The notes under the pieces are model-generated. The model did no database searches and was not told the DNA's origin. It saw only the letters and a program-made list of their open reading frames with translations. Made by a program: the position numbers and the translations under genes. From assembly GCA_000026125.1 (NCBI GenBank), contig CU207211.1, positions 1,240,001 to 1,304,000 of the forward strand: DNA of 64,000 bases, written 5' to 3'. This document shows, one piece after another, positions 1-9,764 of this stretch (position 1 is its first letter; every line of letters begins with the position of its first letter). The stretch is from Herminiimonas arsenicoxydans (GTDB lineage Bacteria; Pseudomonadota; Gammaproteobacteria; Burkholderiales; Burkholderiaceae_D).

Positions 1-477
1 GAGATGCCGACTGATATCGCAGATATCGATTTTGGCTTCCTGGAAGATCAATCTGCCTCAGCTGCAGTAGGAAAAACAGCGTTAGCCAGCTCAGAGGCAA
101 GGCAGGAAGAGTCACCATTTTCCACGCCTGAAATTCTGATTCCGGACGATCTGGGACTGGATTTTCCATCGAAAAATAGTGCTTTTGTTCAAGTGGCCGC
201 AGCGCCGGCAAAAGAACCGGCTTTTGACCTGTCCGATATCGCACTTGATTTGCATCCTGCCGAAGTAGCGGCCTCCCACGATCTGGCTCTGGACGGTTTG
301 GATGATGACACCAGCTATACCAGCAATGCCGAAATGGCGACCAAACTTGATCTGGCGATTGCCTATCAGGAAATTGGCGACAAGGAAGGTGCGCGCGAGT
401 TGCTGGAGGAAGTCCTTAAAGGTGGTAATGGAGAACAATCGGAGAAGGCAAAAAACCTTCTCAGCAAGCTCTCCTGA
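1..477 (+). CDS. fimV: FimV C-terminal part (5' end outside window)
   Basis: The reading frame is open from the first base, so only about the last 158 codons of a larger protein are present. The segment is acidic and low in complexity, then ends in a compact helical domain (about the last 50 residues, AEMATKLDLAIAYQEIGD then EGARELLEEV) typical of the FimV C-terminal domain. FimV is a large inner-membrane protein with a periplasmic LysM domain, needed for type IV pilus assembly and polar organisation; the cytoplasmic C-terminal TPR-like domain is what is seen here. Its position just before truA matches the usual fimV-truA order in beta- and gammaproteobacteria. It is followed by a strong intrinsic terminator. 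The family call is good; the N-terminal domains cannot be checked. Confidence 0.85.
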   Translation, partial: EMPTDIADIDFGFLEDQSASAAVGKTALASSEARQEESPFSTPEILIPDDLGLDFPSKNSAFVQVAAAPAKEPAFDLSDIALDLHPAEVAASHDLALDGLDDDTSYTSNAEMATKLDLAIAYQEIGDKEGARELLEEVLKGGNGEQSEKAKNLLSKLS

Positions 478-497
478 CGGTCTAATATGCAGTATCG

Positions 498-530
498 ACG
501 GGCGCAATGCACTGCTTGCGCCCGTTTTCA
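498..530 (+). terminator. Intrinsic terminator after fimV
   Basis: A perfect 10-bp stem (ACGGGCGCAA at 498-507 with TTGCGCCCGT at 516-525) around an 8-base loop is followed by TTTTCATTTTC. It lies 21 bases after the fimV stop. It also covers an upstream in-frame ATG of truA at 507, which argues for the later truA start at 564. Confidence 0.85.
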
Positions 531-563
531 TTTTCAGTTTGGATTTTTCGGACAATTTTCATC

Positions 564-1391
564 ATGAATGGCGAATCAGGCGACGCAATCACCTCCAGAC
601 GCATCGTGCTCGGTGTGCAGTATGACGGTGCGCCGTGGCAGGGGTGGCAGACGCAACTCAACGGCTTGACCGTACAGGACAAACTGGAATTTGCGCTATA
701 CAAATTCACCCAGCAGACCATTACGACTGCTTGTGCCGGACGTACCGATGCGGGCGTGCATGCACTGGAGCAGGTGGTGCACTTCGATACAACGCTGGAG
801 CGCGATATGCAGTCCTGGGTGCGTGGCGTGAATACCTTCCTGCCGTCTTCGATTGCGGTGCGGTGGGCCAGTGAAGTGGCGCACGATCCGGCAGAAAATT
901 TTCACGCCCGCTTCAGCGCGCGCTCCCGTACTTATCACTACATGCTGTACAACAATCCGGTGCGCTCCCCTTTACTGGAAGGCAAGGCGGGTTGGGTATT
1001 CCGTGCGCTGGATATTGCTAAAATGCAGGAGGCGGCAGCGCATTTGCTGGGGCAGCACGATTTTTCAGCCTTCCGTTCCGTGCAATGTCAGGCTAAGTCG
1101 CCGGTCAAGACCATGCATGCGATCAAGATAGAGCGGCGCGGCGACTTGATCATGTTTACTGTGCACGCCAATGCATTTTTGCATCACATGGTGCGCAATA
1201 TCGTCGGGTCGCTGATTTACGTCGGGAATGGCACGCAAGCCCCATCATGGCTGAAAGAGGTGCTGGCGGGACAGGAGCGAAAATTTGCCGCTCCGACTTT
1301 CATGCCCGATGGCTTGTATCTGGCCAAAATCGATTACGATCCAAAATGGCAGTTGCCGCAAACGGAGATACAGAATTTCCTGTGGTCTTGA
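564..1391 (+). CDS. truA: tRNA pseudouridine(38-40) synthase TruA
   Basis: TruA isomerises uridine to pseudouridine at positions 38-40 of the tRNA anticodon stem-loop. The 275-residue protein has the catalytic motif GRTDAGVHA with the nucleophilic aspartate at about residue 62, the N-terminal VQYDG segment, and the later HASRT-like stretch HARFSARSRTYHYML. Length fits the family (about 265-285). The ATG at 564 is chosen because the longer in-frame start at 507 lies inside the preceding terminator hairpin. Directly downstream is trpF, a common arrangement. Confidence 0.95.
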   Translation: MNGESGDAITSRRIVLGVQYDGAPWQGWQTQLNGLTVQDKLEFALYKFTQQTITTACAGRTDAGVHALEQVVHFDTTLERDMQSWVRGVNTFLPSSIAVRWASEVAHDPAENFHARFSARSRTYHYMLYNNPVRSPLLEGKAGWVFRALDIAKMQEAAAHLLGQHDFSAFRSVQCQAKSPVKTMHAIKIERRGDLIMFTVHANAFLHHMVRNIVGSLIYVGNGTQAPSWLKEVLAGQERKFAAPTFMPDGLYLAKIDYDPKWQLPQTEIQNFLWS

Positions 1392-1449
1392 TGACATCCC
1401 GATGCATGAGCAATTTCCACCTTAGACCAGAAGCATTTTTGAAGATGGA

Positions 1450-2133
1450 ATGGATACAATGATACACCGCACCCGCATCAAGATTTGCGGCCTGACCCGA
1501 GCTGAAGATATGCAAGATGCGCTGGCTGCCGGGGCGGATGCGATCGGATTCGTTTTTTATGCCAGGAGTCCGCGCTATATCGCGCCGGATGCGGCGGCAC
1601 AACTGATCGCACAGCTTCCGCCCTTTGTCAGCGCGGTTGGTTTGTTCGTCAACGCCGGTGTGGAAGAGGTACAGGCAGTGGTGGCGCAAACATCAATTGC
1701 ACTGTTGCAATTTCATGGCGATGAAACGGTGACAGAGTGTGCCGCGATTGCCGCAGCGGTGAATCGGCCCTTCATACGCGCCATTCGCGTAAAACCGGAT
1801 ACCAGTGCCGCTGATTTGTTAAAATACGAATCTGATTATCGCGCCGCCAGCAGATTGTTTGCCGGCTTGTTGCTGGATACCTATGTAGATAGCTACGGTG
1901 GCAGTGGAAAGGTTTTCGATTGGTCTCTCATACCCGCAAATATCGCGCCTCGGGTCGTTTTAAGTGGTGGCTTGAGCGCACAAAACGCGACTGACGCAGT
2001 ACAGCGCATTCGCCCTTATGCAGTCGATGTCAGCAGTGGCGTCGAACGCGACAAGGGCATCAAGGACGTGGCGAAAATCAATGCATTTATCGCCGCCGTA
2101 CGCGTGGCGGATGCCGCGCTTCAGAGCAAATAG
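1450..2133 (+). CDS. trpF: Phosphoribosylanthranilate isomerase
   Basis: TrpF catalyses the Amadori rearrangement of N-(5'-phosphoribosyl)anthranilate to CdRP, the third step of tryptophan synthesis. It is a single (beta/alpha)8 barrel of 227 residues starting with the hallmark RIKICGLTR (catalytic Cys13) and ending with the phosphate-binding LSGGL and DVSSGVE motifs. A second in-frame ATG lies at 1459 ([11 protein letters not shown]) and is an equally plausible start. It begins the trpF-trpB-trpA block; trpB follows after 13 bases. The other trp genes (trpE, trpD, trpC) are not in this window, which is usual for betaproteobacteria. Confidence 0.95.
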   Translation: MDTMIHRTRIKICGLTRAEDMQDALAAGADAIGFVFYARSPRYIAPDAAAQLIAQLPPFVSAVGLFVNAGVEEVQAVVAQTSIALLQFHGDETVTECAAIAAAVNRPFIRAIRVKPDTSAADLLKYESDYRAASRLFAGLLLDTYVDSYGGSGKVFDWSLIPANIAPRVVLSGGLSAQNATDAVQRIRPYAVDVSSGVERDKGIKDVAKINAFIAAVRVADAALQSK

Positions 2134-2146
2134 CAAAGAGAAAATC

Positions 2147-3418
2147 ATGAAAGAATTAGATGCGCTCGGTACATATGCCGAGCGACAGGCAGTGAGCGAA
2201 ACCGCTTTGCATCAAACCGCACCTTACAATCTGCCGGATGCCAGAGGCCACTTCGGGCAATATGGCGGCAGTTTTGTTGCCGAAACGCTGAGTCATGCGC
2301 TGGCCGAACTGCGGGACGCATATGCGCACTACAGCAAGGATCCGGCTTTCCTCGCAGAATTCCATTACGACCTCAAGCATTTCGTCGGTCGCCCCAGCCC
2401 TATCTATCACGCCAAACGCTGGTCTGAAAAAATGGGCGGCGCGCAGATTTATTTCAAGCGCGAAGACTTGAATCACACTGGTGCGCACAAGATCAATAAT
2501 GTGATCGGTCAGGCTCTGCTGGCTCGCCGCATGGGCAAGAAGCGGATCATCGCCGAAACCGGTGCCGGCCAGCACGGCGTTGCCACCGCGACTATCTGCG
2601 CGCGCTTCGGCCTTGAATGCGTGGTGTACATGGGGAGCGAAGACGTCAAGCGTCAGGCGCAAAACGTGTACCGGATGAAGCTGCTCGGTGCCACGGTGGT
2701 GCCGGTCGAGTCCGGCTCCAAAACACTCAAGGATGCGCTGAATGAAGCCATGCGCGACTGGGTTACCAACATTGAAAACACCTTTTACATCATAGGCACC
2801 GTTGCCGGCCCGCATCCATATCCGATGATGGTGCGCGATTTTCAATCGGTGATAGGAAATGAATGCCTGACGCAAATGCCGGAAATGACCAGCCGTCAAC
2901 CGGATTACGTGATTGCCTGCATAGGCGGCGGCTCGAATGCGATGGGAATTTTTTATCCTTATATCGAACACAAAAATGTGCAACTGATCGGTGTCGAAGC
3001 AGCCGGTGAAGGACTGGAAAGCGGCAAGCATTCGGCGTCGCTGATGGCCGGCTCGCCTGGCGTGTTGCACGGTAACCGTACCTATCTGTTGCAGGATGAG
3101 AATGGCCAGATCATGGAAACGCATTCCATCTCGGCCGGCCTCGATTATCCAGGTGTCGGGCCTGAACATGCATGGCTGAAAGACTCCGGTCGTGCGCAAT
3201 ATGTGTCTATTACCGATGAAGATGCATTACAGGCGTTTCACGATTGCTGCCATATCGAGGGCATTATTCCCGCGCTGGAATCGAGTCATGCCTTGAGCTA
3301 TGCGGCCAAGCTGGCAGCAACCTTGCCGAAAGAACAGGTCGTGCTGGTCAATCTTTCCGGTCGTGGCGACAAGGATATGCATACGGTGGCGCAGCGCATG
3401 GGTTTGCAGTTCGACTGA
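2147..3418 (+). CDS. trpB: Tryptophan synthase beta chain
   Basis: TrpB joins indole, channelled from TrpA, to serine using pyridoxal phosphate. The 423-residue protein has the PLP lysine in HTGAHKINN (about Lys115), the [12 protein letters not shown] loop and the phosphate-binding GGGSNAMG. The frame stays open upstream to 2018 inside trpF, but the ATG at 2147 follows AAAGAGAAAATC and gives the normal N-terminus ending in the conserved FGQYGGSFV. It sits 13 bases after trpF and 90 bases before trpA; the latter gap holds a perfect palindrome. Confidence 0.96.
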   Translation: MKELDALGTYAERQAVSETALHQTAPYNLPDARGHFGQYGGSFVAETLSHALAELRDAYAHYSKDPAFLAEFHYDLKHFVGRPSPIYHAKRWSEKMGGAQIYFKREDLNHTGAHKINNVIGQALLARRMGKKRIIAETGAGQHGVATATICARFGLECVVYMGSEDVKRQAQNVYRMKLLGATVVPVESGSKTLKDALNEAMRDWVTNIENTFYIIGTVAGPHPYPMMVRDFQSVIGNECLTQMPEMTSRQPDYVIACIGGGSNAMGIFYPYIEHKNVQLIGVEAAGEGLESGKHSASLMAGSPGVLHGNRTYLLQDENGQIMETHSISAGLDYPGVGPEHAWLKDSGRAQYVSITDEDALQAFHDCCHIEGIIPALESSHALSYAAKLAATLPKEQVVLVNLSGRGDKDMHTVAQRMGLQFD

Positions 3419-3444
3419 ACTTCCTCTTCCATACATCGCCAGGC

Positions 3445-3476
3445 ACGCATTCAATCCGGATTGAATGCGTTTGATT
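3445..3476 (+). terminator. Palindromic hairpin between trpB and trpA
   Basis: A 26-base perfect palindrome spans 3445-3470 (left arm begins ACGCATTCAATCC) and is followed by TTGATTT. It could fold into an 11-bp stem with a minimal loop. The poor U-tract makes it more likely an attenuator, a processing site or a weak terminator than a full stop, since trpA must be expressed with trpB. Confidence 0.45.
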
Positions 3477-3508
3477 TCAAGCAGTGCAGAGAACCTATAA
3501 AGTATTTC

Positions 3509-4306
3509 ATGTCCAGAATCCAATCTACCTTTGCCGCATTGGCGGCCAAGAATAAAAAAGGCTTGATCCCTTTCATCACGGCAGGCGATCCGGCACCGGA
3601 TCTGACCGTGCCGCTGATGCATGCATTAGTGGCTGGCGGTGCCGATATCCTTGAACTGGGTGTGCCGTTTTCCGATCCCATGGCGGAAGGCCCGGTGATA
3701 CAGCGCGCCTGCGAACGGGCGCTGAAATTCAACGTCAGCCTGCACGATGTACTCGGTTTTGTCAGTGAATTTCGCAAGACCGATACCACGACTCCAGTCG
3801 TCCTGATGGGATATGCCAATCCGATCGAGCGCATGGGGCAAACCGCTTTTGTCCTGGCGGCGAAAGCTGCCGGCGTGGATGGCACCATTGTTGTCGATTA
3901 CCCGCCGGAAGAGTGTGAAGAGTTCGCCGCGACGCTCAAGGCCAACGATATGGATCCTATCTTCCTGCTGTCGCCGACTTCGACTGAAGAGCGCATCCAG
4001 CAGGTGGCCAAATTCGGTAGCGGCTTCAGCTATTACGTTTCGCTCAAGGGAGTCACCGGCTCCGCCAATATCGATACGCAGGATGTCGCGCAGCGTATTG
4101 AGGCGATACGCAAACATGTGAAATTGCCAATCGGCGTTGGCTTCGGCATCCGCGATGCAGCAACAGCCAAGGCGGTGGCCACCGTATCGGATGCGGTGGT
4201 GATTGGCAGCCGCATCATTCAGGAACTGGAAAATACACCGCGTGAGCGTGCAGTGGAAGCGGCGCAGACATTTATTTCCGGCATCCGCAAGGCACTGGAC
4301 GAATAA
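3509..4306 (+). CDS. trpA: Tryptophan synthase alpha chain
   Basis: TrpA cleaves indole-3-glycerol phosphate to indole and glyceraldehyde 3-phosphate. The 265-residue TIM barrel carries the catalytic glutamate in [16 protein letters not shown] (Glu49) and the aspartate a few residues on (Asp56), plus the phosphate-binding GVGFGI and VIGSRI motifs. The ATG at 3509 gives [18 protein letters not shown], the usual family start; a TTG at 3461 would lie within the intergenic palindrome. It ends the trp block and is followed after 116 bases by accD. Confidence 0.96.
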   Translation: MSRIQSTFAALAAKNKKGLIPFITAGDPAPDLTVPLMHALVAGGADILELGVPFSDPMAEGPVIQRACERALKFNVSLHDVLGFVSEFRKTDTTTPVVLMGYANPIERMGQTAFVLAAKAAGVDGTIVVDYPPEECEEFAATLKANDMDPIFLLSPTSTEERIQQVAKFGSGFSYYVSLKGVTGSANIDTQDVAQRIEAIRKHVKLPIGVGFGIRDAATAKAVATVSDAVVIGSRIIQELENTPRERAVEAAQTFISGIRKALDE

Positions 4307-4366
4307 GGTGAAATTGTCCTTGCAGACAAGTAAAATACCGCCCATTCGGTAAAAAACACGCAATTG

Positions 4367-4400
4367 TGGCGAATATTCGTGCAAACGGTACAATTCGCCA
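4367..4400. promoter_or_regulatory. Inverted repeat upstream of accD, possible operator
   Basis: TGGCGAAT (4367-4374) and ATTCGCCA (4393-4400) form an 8-bp inverted repeat with an 18-base spacer, 22 bases before the accD ATG. A short palindrome CGAATATTCG overlaps the left arm. It may be an operator or an mRNA hairpin; no binding protein can be named. Confidence 0.25.
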
Positions 4401-4422
4401 AGTCAAAATGAAAGAGGTCGCG

Positions 4423-5295
4423 ATGAGCTGGCTAGAAAAATTACTTCCCCCGCGTATTCAGCGCTCCGATACCGCCTCGCGTAAATCGGTGCCGGAAGGC
4501 TTGTGGGTCAAATGCCCGTCCTGTGAATCGGTGCTGTACCGGACGGATCTGGAATCGAATATCCACGTTTGCCCTAAATGTAACCATCACATGCGCATCC
4601 GTGCGCGCGACCGTCTGGACGCCTTGCTGGATGCTGGCGGGCGTTATGATATTGGCCAGGAAGTCTTGCCGGTCGATACGCTCAAGTTCAAGGACAGCAA
4701 AAAATACCCGGATCGCCTGAAATCGGCGCTGGAAGCCACTGGCGAAACCGATGCCTTGATCGTCATGGGCGGCTCCATCATGAGCTTGCCGGTTGTCGTT
4801 GCCTGCTTCGAGTTTGAATTCATGGGCGGTTCCATGGGTTCTGTAGTCGGCGAGCGTTTTGCCCGTGGCGCGCAAACCGCGCTGGAGCAAAAAGTACCGT
4901 TTATCTGCATCACCGCCACCGGCGGAGCGCGCATGCAGGAAGGTTTGCTGTCATTGATGCAAATGGCCAAAACTACCTCCATGTTGACCAAGTTGTCTGA
5001 AAAGAAACTACCTTTCATTTCAGTGCTGACCGATCCGACCATGGGCGGCGTGTCCGCTTCCTTCGCCTTCATGGGCGATGTGGTGATTGCCGAACCAAAA
5101 GCCCTGATCGGTTTTGCCGGTCCGCGCGTGATTGAAAACACGGTTCGCGAAAAACTGCCAGAAGGTTTCCAGCGCGCCGAATTCCTCGTGACCAAGGGGG
5201 CGGTCGACATGATCGTCGATAGACGTAAAATGCGCGAAGAAATCGCACATTTGTTGGCATTGTTACAAAATCAGGCAGCGGAAGTTCTCGCTTAA
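4423..5295 (+). CDS. accD: Acetyl-CoA carboxylase carboxyltransferase subunit beta
   Basis: AccD with AccA transfers carboxyl from biotin to acetyl-CoA, the committed step of fatty acid synthesis. The 290-residue protein has an N-terminal zinc ribbon (Cys31, Cys34, Cys50, Cys53; CPSC...CPKC), then the crotonase-like carboxyltransferase fold with GGARMQEG and the [12 protein letters not shown] segment. The start at 4423 is supported by AAAGAGG nine bases upstream. A clear terminator follows, so this ends a transcription unit. The accD-folC adjacency is conserved in proteobacteria. Confidence 0.96.
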   Translation: MSWLEKLLPPRIQRSDTASRKSVPEGLWVKCPSCESVLYRTDLESNIHVCPKCNHHMRIRARDRLDALLDAGGRYDIGQEVLPVDTLKFKDSKKYPDRLKSALEATGETDALIVMGGSIMSLPVVVACFEFEFMGGSMGSVVGERFARGAQTALEQKVPFICITATGGARMQEGLLSLMQMAKTTSMLTKLSEKKLPFISVLTDPTMGGVSASFAFMGDVVIAEPKALIGFAGPRVIENTVREKLPEGFQRAEFLVTKGAVDMIVDRRKMREEIAHLLALLQNQAAEVLA

Positions 5296-5315
5296 TTGAA
5301 CGGTTTGCTTGCTGA

Positions 5316-5346
5316 AGCCCGAACCCGGCACGGTTCGGGCTTTTTA
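5316..5346 (+). terminator. Intrinsic terminator after accD
   Basis: A perfect 9-bp GC-rich stem (GCCCGAACC at 5317-5325, GGTTCGGGC at 5332-5340) with a 6-base loop is followed by TTTTTATTT. It lies 21 bases after the accD stop. Confidence 0.9.
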
Positions 5347-5393
5347 TTTGACTGTTCACCTACACATACCAAGCCTTACCACGATGAATTCGC

Positions 5394-6695
5394 ATGAAAA
5401 ATCATCCTAGCAACCTCGCCGAGTGGCTCGCCCATCTCGAAACGATGCATCCGAAAGCCATTGATATGGGGCTGGACAGGGTGCGGCAGGTCAAGCAGGC
5501 AATGACGGTTGAATTCACCTGTCCTGTCATCATCGTCGGCGGCACTAATGGCAAAGGCTCGACTTGTGCGATGCTGGAGTCGATCTTGTTGCGCGCCGGT
5601 TATCGTGTCGGTTTGTATACTTCACCGCATCTGCTGCATTTCAATGAGCGCATGCGGATAAATGGCGAATCTGCCAGCGATGCCGAATTGCTTGCCGCTT
5701 TCGACAAGCTCGAAGCGGTACGCGGGGATGTCTCCTTGTCCTATTTCGAATTTACGACGCTGGCGGCGATACAACTGTTTTCCGATGCAAAGCTGGATGC
5801 GGTGATTTTTGAGGTGGGCCTGGGCGGGCGACTGGATGCCGTCAATGTGCTGGATGCCGATGTCGCCATCGTTACCAGCATCGATATCGACCATACCGAA
5901 TACCTGGGCGATACACGTGAAAAAATCGGTTTTGAAAAGGCCGGTATTTTCCGTAGCGGGAAAGCCGCGATTTGCGGCGATCCGGTGCCGCCCGCATCGC
6001 TGATCGAGCACGCAGAAAAAATCGGTGCCGATTTGTGGCTGTTCAACCGCGATTTCAATTATTCGGGCGACAAGCAGCAATGGAATTTCAGCGGACGTGG
6101 GCATAGACGCAATTCGCTGGCCTATCCCAGCCTGCGCGGCGCCAATCAACTGCTGAATGCCTCTTCCGTACTGGCAGCACTGGAAGTCTTGCGCCTGCGT
6201 TTGCCGGTCGGCGCGCAGGAAGTGCGTACCGGCCTCGCGCTGGTCGACTTGCCGGGACGTTTCCAGGTATTGCCAGGCCAGCCTACGATCGTTCTCGACG
6301 TGGCGCACAATCCGCATGCCGCCGCCGCGCTGGCGCAGAATCTTGGCAATATGGGTTTCCATCCATACACATATGCGGTGTTCGGCGCGATGCAGGACAA
6401 GGATATTGACGGCGTCATTGCCCACTTGAAAGGGCAGGTCGATCATTGGTGTGTAACGGACCTGCCGTTGCCACGTGCAGCTACGGCGGCCGATATCCGG
6501 GACAAGTTGCTGCATGCTTATGCCGATTTGCCGCCCGCCGTAGAAACCGAACGCAGCATCCGCACATTCGCTACGCCAGCAGATGCTTTTGCAAATGCGC
6601 TCAGCCGAGCGGGCGAGAATGATAGAATTACGGTTTTCGGATCATTCCTTACCGTCGCTGGCGTGATGGAATTCCGACACTCCGAACATCACTAA
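5394..6695 (+). CDS. folC: Dihydrofolate/folylpolyglutamate synthase
   Basis: FolC is a bifunctional Mur-ligase family enzyme that adds glutamate to dihydropteroate and then extends the folate polyglutamate tail. The 433-residue protein has the ATP-binding P-loop GGTNGKGST (about residues 49-57), the folate-binding LYTSPHLLHFNER, and the C-terminal VLDVAHNPHAAAAL ligase motif. Start ATG 5394 gives the normal N-terminus. It follows the accD terminator and precedes the SPOR protein by 20 bases, so folC, the SPOR gene and cvpA probably form one operon. Confidence 0.95.
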   Translation: MKNHPSNLAEWLAHLETMHPKAIDMGLDRVRQVKQAMTVEFTCPVIIVGGTNGKGSTCAMLESILLRAGYRVGLYTSPHLLHFNERMRINGESASDAELLAAFDKLEAVRGDVSLSYFEFTTLAAIQLFSDAKLDAVIFEVGLGGRLDAVNVLDADVAIVTSIDIDHTEYLGDTREKIGFEKAGIFRSGKAAICGDPVPPASLIEHAEKIGADLWLFNRDFNYSGDKQQWNFSGRGHRRNSLAYPSLRGANQLLNASSVLAALEVLRLRLPVGAQEVRTGLALVDLPGRFQVLPGQPTIVLDVAHNPHAAAALAQNLGNMGFHPYTYAVFGAMQDKDIDGVIAHLKGQVDHWCVTDLPLPRAATAADIRDKLLHAYADLPPAVETERSIRTFATPADAFANALSRAGENDRITVFGSFLTVAGVMEFRHSEHH

Positions 6696-6715
6696 CGAAT
6701 TTCACACTATATCGT

Positions 6716-7573
6716 ATGGGCTTGTTCTCGTTTCTTCGTAAAAATAAGCAGGAATCATCGGTCGGCAAGAGCGATTTTTATTCGCAGTCCGATGAAGAAG
6801 TGCCTACTGGCCGCAGTAATCGCAAACAAGGTGGCAGAGGCAGCAAGCGCGAAGAAGCGGTTGATCCGGTCTTGCCGGAAAAGAAACGCGCGCGCCGACG
6901 CCTGGTTGGTGCGATCGCTCTGGTGCTGGCTGCCATCATCGGTTTGCCGATGATTCTGGACTCTGAGCCCAAGCCATTGGCTGACGATATCGCCATTCAA
7001 ATTCCATCCAAAGATACGCCGGTGCCGCCTGCGCAAGGTAAAGCTGCTGCTGTGCAAAAGGAAAATCGCGAACCGTTGGCAGAGTCGCTCAATCCTGAAG
7101 AGGAAGTGCTGGAGCCGAGCGCAATTGCACCCAAGGCGGAAGTGAAAACAGAGGTAAAAACAGAAATAAAAGTGGTCGAGCCTGATAAAAAGACGCCGCC
7201 GGCGCCAGTCATGAAGGCTGAATTGCCAGAACCAAAAGTGGCAACGCACCCTCCAAGCATAGCAAAGGCTGATCATTCGGACGAAGCTGCGCGGGCACGT
7301 GCAATTCTGGAGGGAAAATCGAATTCCACCGAGCATGCAGCTACCGGCAAGGTCGTGTTGCAAGTCGCAGCCCTGGCTACACAAGACAAGGTAAATGAGT
7401 TGCAAAAGAAATTGCAGGGTGCCGGCTTGAAGTCGTACACGCAAAAAGTGGCGACCGAATCCGGCGAGCGCATACGTGTACGCATAGGCCCGTTTGCAAA
7501 CAATGCGGAAGCTGAAAAAGCCCGCGCCAAACTGCTCAAGATCGGTTTGGATGCAAAACTGATTCCGGCGTGA
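6716..7573 (+). CDS. SPOR-domain membrane protein (DedD-like)
   Basis: The 285-residue protein has a basic cytoplasmic head, one membrane helix at about residues 63-81 (LVGAIALVLAAIIGLPMIL), a long Pro/Ala/Lys/Glu-rich periplasmic linker with a short repeat (KTEVKTEIK), and a C-terminal SPOR domain (about 210-285, starting VVLQVAALATQDK). SPOR domains bind peptidoglycan stripped of stem peptides at the division septum. Position between folC and cvpA matches E. coli dedD, a non-essential division protein. Residues RVRIGPF are the typical SPOR beta strand. I leave the symbol empty because the linker is too divergent to assert orthology. Confidence 0.85.
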   Translation: MGLFSFLRKNKQESSVGKSDFYSQSDEEVPTGRSNRKQGGRGSKREEAVDPVLPEKKRARRRLVGAIALVLAAIIGLPMILDSEPKPLADDIAIQIPSKDTPVPPAQGKAAAVQKENREPLAESLNPEEEVLEPSAIAPKAEVKTEVKTEIKVVEPDKKTPPAPVMKAELPEPKVATHPPSIAKADHSDEAARARAILEGKSNSTEHAATGKVVLQVAALATQDKVNELQKKLQGAGLKSYTQKVATESGERIRVRIGPFANNAEAEKARAKLLKIGLDAKLIPA

Positions 7574-7603
7574 TGGTCGGATGCGCGTTAAAGTAAATCG
7601 ACA

Positions 7604-8092
7604 GTGACGATTTTTGATTATCTGGTCTTGTTTGTACTGATCTGTTCCATCGTCATCAGTACCTTGCGTGGGCTGGTCAAGGAAATCCTGTCCTTGCTGA
7701 GCTGGATCGTGGCATTTGTGGTCGCCAACGCCTATGGCGAATCGCTGGCGCAGCTGCTGCCGGATATGGTGCCGGGCAATACGACGCGCCTGATAGTAGG
7801 ATTCATCGTCTTGTTCATCGGTGTACGCATCCTGATGGGCTTGCTGACGATGGCGCTGGATGCGGTGGTCAAGGCAAGCGGCTTGACCCTGGCGGATCGT
7901 GGGCTGGGCGGCTTGTTCGGCCTGGCGCGTGGTTTGCTGATCGTGTTGGCTGGCGTATTGTTATGCGGTATGACGGCGATTCCGCAACAGGGTTTTTGGA
8001 AAGAAGCCTTGTTCAGTCCGCTGGCGGAAACCGCCGCATTGACGGTCAAGCCTTTCCTGCCGGGTGATTTTGCACGACATATCAAGTTTTGA
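7604..8092 (+). CDS. cvpA: CvpA family membrane protein
   Basis: A 162-residue inner-membrane protein with about four hydrophobic helices (roughly 3-25, 28-46, 60-84, 100-124). CvpA is needed for colicin V production in E. coli, and its position before purF is conserved; the molecular function is unclear, with links to envelope stress resistance. Start is GTG at 7604, giving MTIFDYLVLFVLICS, the usual CvpA opening; no in-frame ATG exists nearby upstream. purF follows after 64 bases with its own GAGGAG ribosome site. Confidence 0.9.
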   Translation: MTIFDYLVLFVLICSIVISTLRGLVKEILSLLSWIVAFVVANAYGESLAQLLPDMVPGNTTRLIVGFIVLFIGVRILMGLLTMALDAVVKASGLTLADRGLGGLFGLARGLLIVLAGVLLCGMTAIPQQGFWKEALFSPLAETAALTVKPFLPGDFARHIKF

Positions 8093-8156
8093 ATGGTGTT
8101 TTCAATTCAAGATTTTACATTCGCAGTTTTAATTTGTTCTAGTTGAGGAGTCCACC

Positions 8157-9674
8157 ATGTGTGGCATTGTTGGCGTCGTTTCTCACAACCCTGTAAATCA
8201 ATTGATCTATGATGCGCTGCTGCTGCTGCAGCACCGTGGTCAGGATGCTGCCGGTATCGCAACCGATAACGGCAATACATTCAGCATGCACAAGGCCAAC
8301 GGCCTGGTACGGGATGTCTTCCGCACGCGCAATATGCGTTCGCTGTTCGGCAATTCGGGTGTCGGCCAGGTCCGTTATCCGACGGCGGGCTCATCCAGCG
8401 CGGAAGAAGCGCAGCCGTTCTACGTCAATGCGCCGTTCGGCATCATCATGGCGCACAACGGCAATCTGACCAACTGGGAACAGTTGAAGATCGAGATGTT
8501 CAAGAATGACAGACGTCATATCAACACGACTTCCGATTCCGAAGTATTGCTGAACGTCCTGGCGCATGAAATCCAGCAGGCGACGACCGGCTACTCGCTC
8601 GATCCGGCAGCTATTTTCAAAGCGGTGGCGATGGTGCACAAGCGGGTGCGCGGGTCGTATGCAGTGACGGCGCAGATCGCCGGTTACGGTTTGCTGGCTT
8701 TCCGCGATCCGTTCGGTATTCGTCCGCTGTGCATCGGTTTCAATGAAACAGAGCAGGGCACTGAGTATCTGGTGGCCAGCGAATCGGTGGCGCTGGAAGG
8801 CCTGGGTTTCCGCTTCCTGCGCGATGTCTTGCCGGGCGAAGCAATTTTCATCGACATCGAAGGCAAACTCTACAATCAGCAATGCGCAGAAAATCCGACG
8901 CTCAATCCGTGTGCGTTTGAATTTGTCTATTTTGCGCGTCCGGATTCGATTATCGATGGTGCATCCGTCTATGCCACGCGTCTGAAAATGGGCGAATATC
9001 TGGCGGAAAAAATCGCACGCGAATTCCCGCTGGGAGATATCGATGTCGTGATGCCGATTCCGGATTCCTCGCGCCCTGCGGCGATGGAACTGGCGCACAA
9101 GCTCAATATCGAATATCGCGAAGGTTTTATCAAGAATCGTTATATCGGTCGCACCTTCCTGATGCCGGGGCAAGCGATACGCAGCAAATCGGTACGCCAG
9201 AAATTGAACGCCATCGGTTCCGAATTCAAGGGCAAGAATGTGCTGCTGATCGATGATTCGATCGTGCGCGGCACCACCAGTCGCGAGATCGTGCAAATGG
9301 CGCGTGAAGCCGGTGCGAAAAAAGTAATGTTCGCCTCCGCTGCGCCACCGGTAAAATTCCCGAACGTGTACGGCATCGATATGCCGACGCGAGCCGAACT
9401 GATCGCCTACGGTCGCACTGATGAAGAAGTCTGTCGTGAAATTACTGCAGATGCCTTGATCTATCAGGATATCGACGCACTGAAGCGTTCCATTTCTGAC
9501 GTGAACCCGGCGTTGAAGAGCCTGGAAGCGTCGTGCTTTGACGGTATTTATGTGACAGGCGATATTTCGCGCGACTATCTGGACCGGATTGAATTTGCCC
9601 GCAATAATCCGAAACCGGAAACAGACGACGCGATTCGCTCGCAATTGAACTTGAATCTGGCGCAGGTAGATTAA
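8157..9674 (+). CDS. purF: Amidophosphoribosyltransferase
   Basis: PurF makes 5-phosphoribosylamine from PRPP and glutamine, the first step of purine synthesis. The N-terminal glutaminase half begins MCGIVGVV with the catalytic Cys exposed after Met removal, and the C-terminal half has the PRPP motif [13 protein letters not shown] (about 361-375). Length 505 residues matches the proteobacterial type. TTGAGGAG lies just before the ATG. It is followed by a strong terminator and then metZ, an order known from many betaproteobacteria and pseudomonads. Confidence 0.97.
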   Translation: MCGIVGVVSHNPVNQLIYDALLLLQHRGQDAAGIATDNGNTFSMHKANGLVRDVFRTRNMRSLFGNSGVGQVRYPTAGSSSAEEAQPFYVNAPFGIIMAHNGNLTNWEQLKIEMFKNDRRHINTTSDSEVLLNVLAHEIQQATTGYSLDPAAIFKAVAMVHKRVRGSYAVTAQIAGYGLLAFRDPFGIRPLCIGFNETEQGTEYLVASESVALEGLGFRFLRDVLPGEAIFIDIEGKLYNQQCAENPTLNPCAFEFVYFARPDSIIDGASVYATRLKMGEYLAEKIAREFPLGDIDVVMPIPDSSRPAAMELAHKLNIEYREGFIKNRYIGRTFLMPGQAIRSKSVRQKLNAIGSEFKGKNVLLIDDSIVRGTTSREIVQMAREAGAKKVMFASAAPPVKFPNVYGIDMPTRAELIAYGRTDEEVCREITADALIYQDIDALKRSISDVNPALKSLEASCFDGIYVTGDISRDYLDRIEFARNNPKPETDDAIRSQLNLNLAQVD

Positions 9675-9702
9675 TCACTCCGCTGCATAGATGAGTATTG
9701 AT

Positions 9703-9743
9703 GCCTGCTTTGCGCACCTGGTGCGCACGCAGGCTTTTTTATT
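9703..9743 (+). terminator. Intrinsic terminator after purF
   Basis: GCCTGC (9703-9708) pairs with GCAGGC (9729-9734), and the inner bases TGCGCACC/GGTGCGCA extend the stem with a minimal loop; TTTTTTATTT follows. It lies 29 bases after the purF stop. Confidence 0.9.
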
Positions 9744-9764
9744 TGGCATCCCGAATTGACCACG

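Noticed and set aside
8391..9644. Minus-strand open frame of 417 codons opposite purF
   Set aside because: Shadow of purF, no family features.
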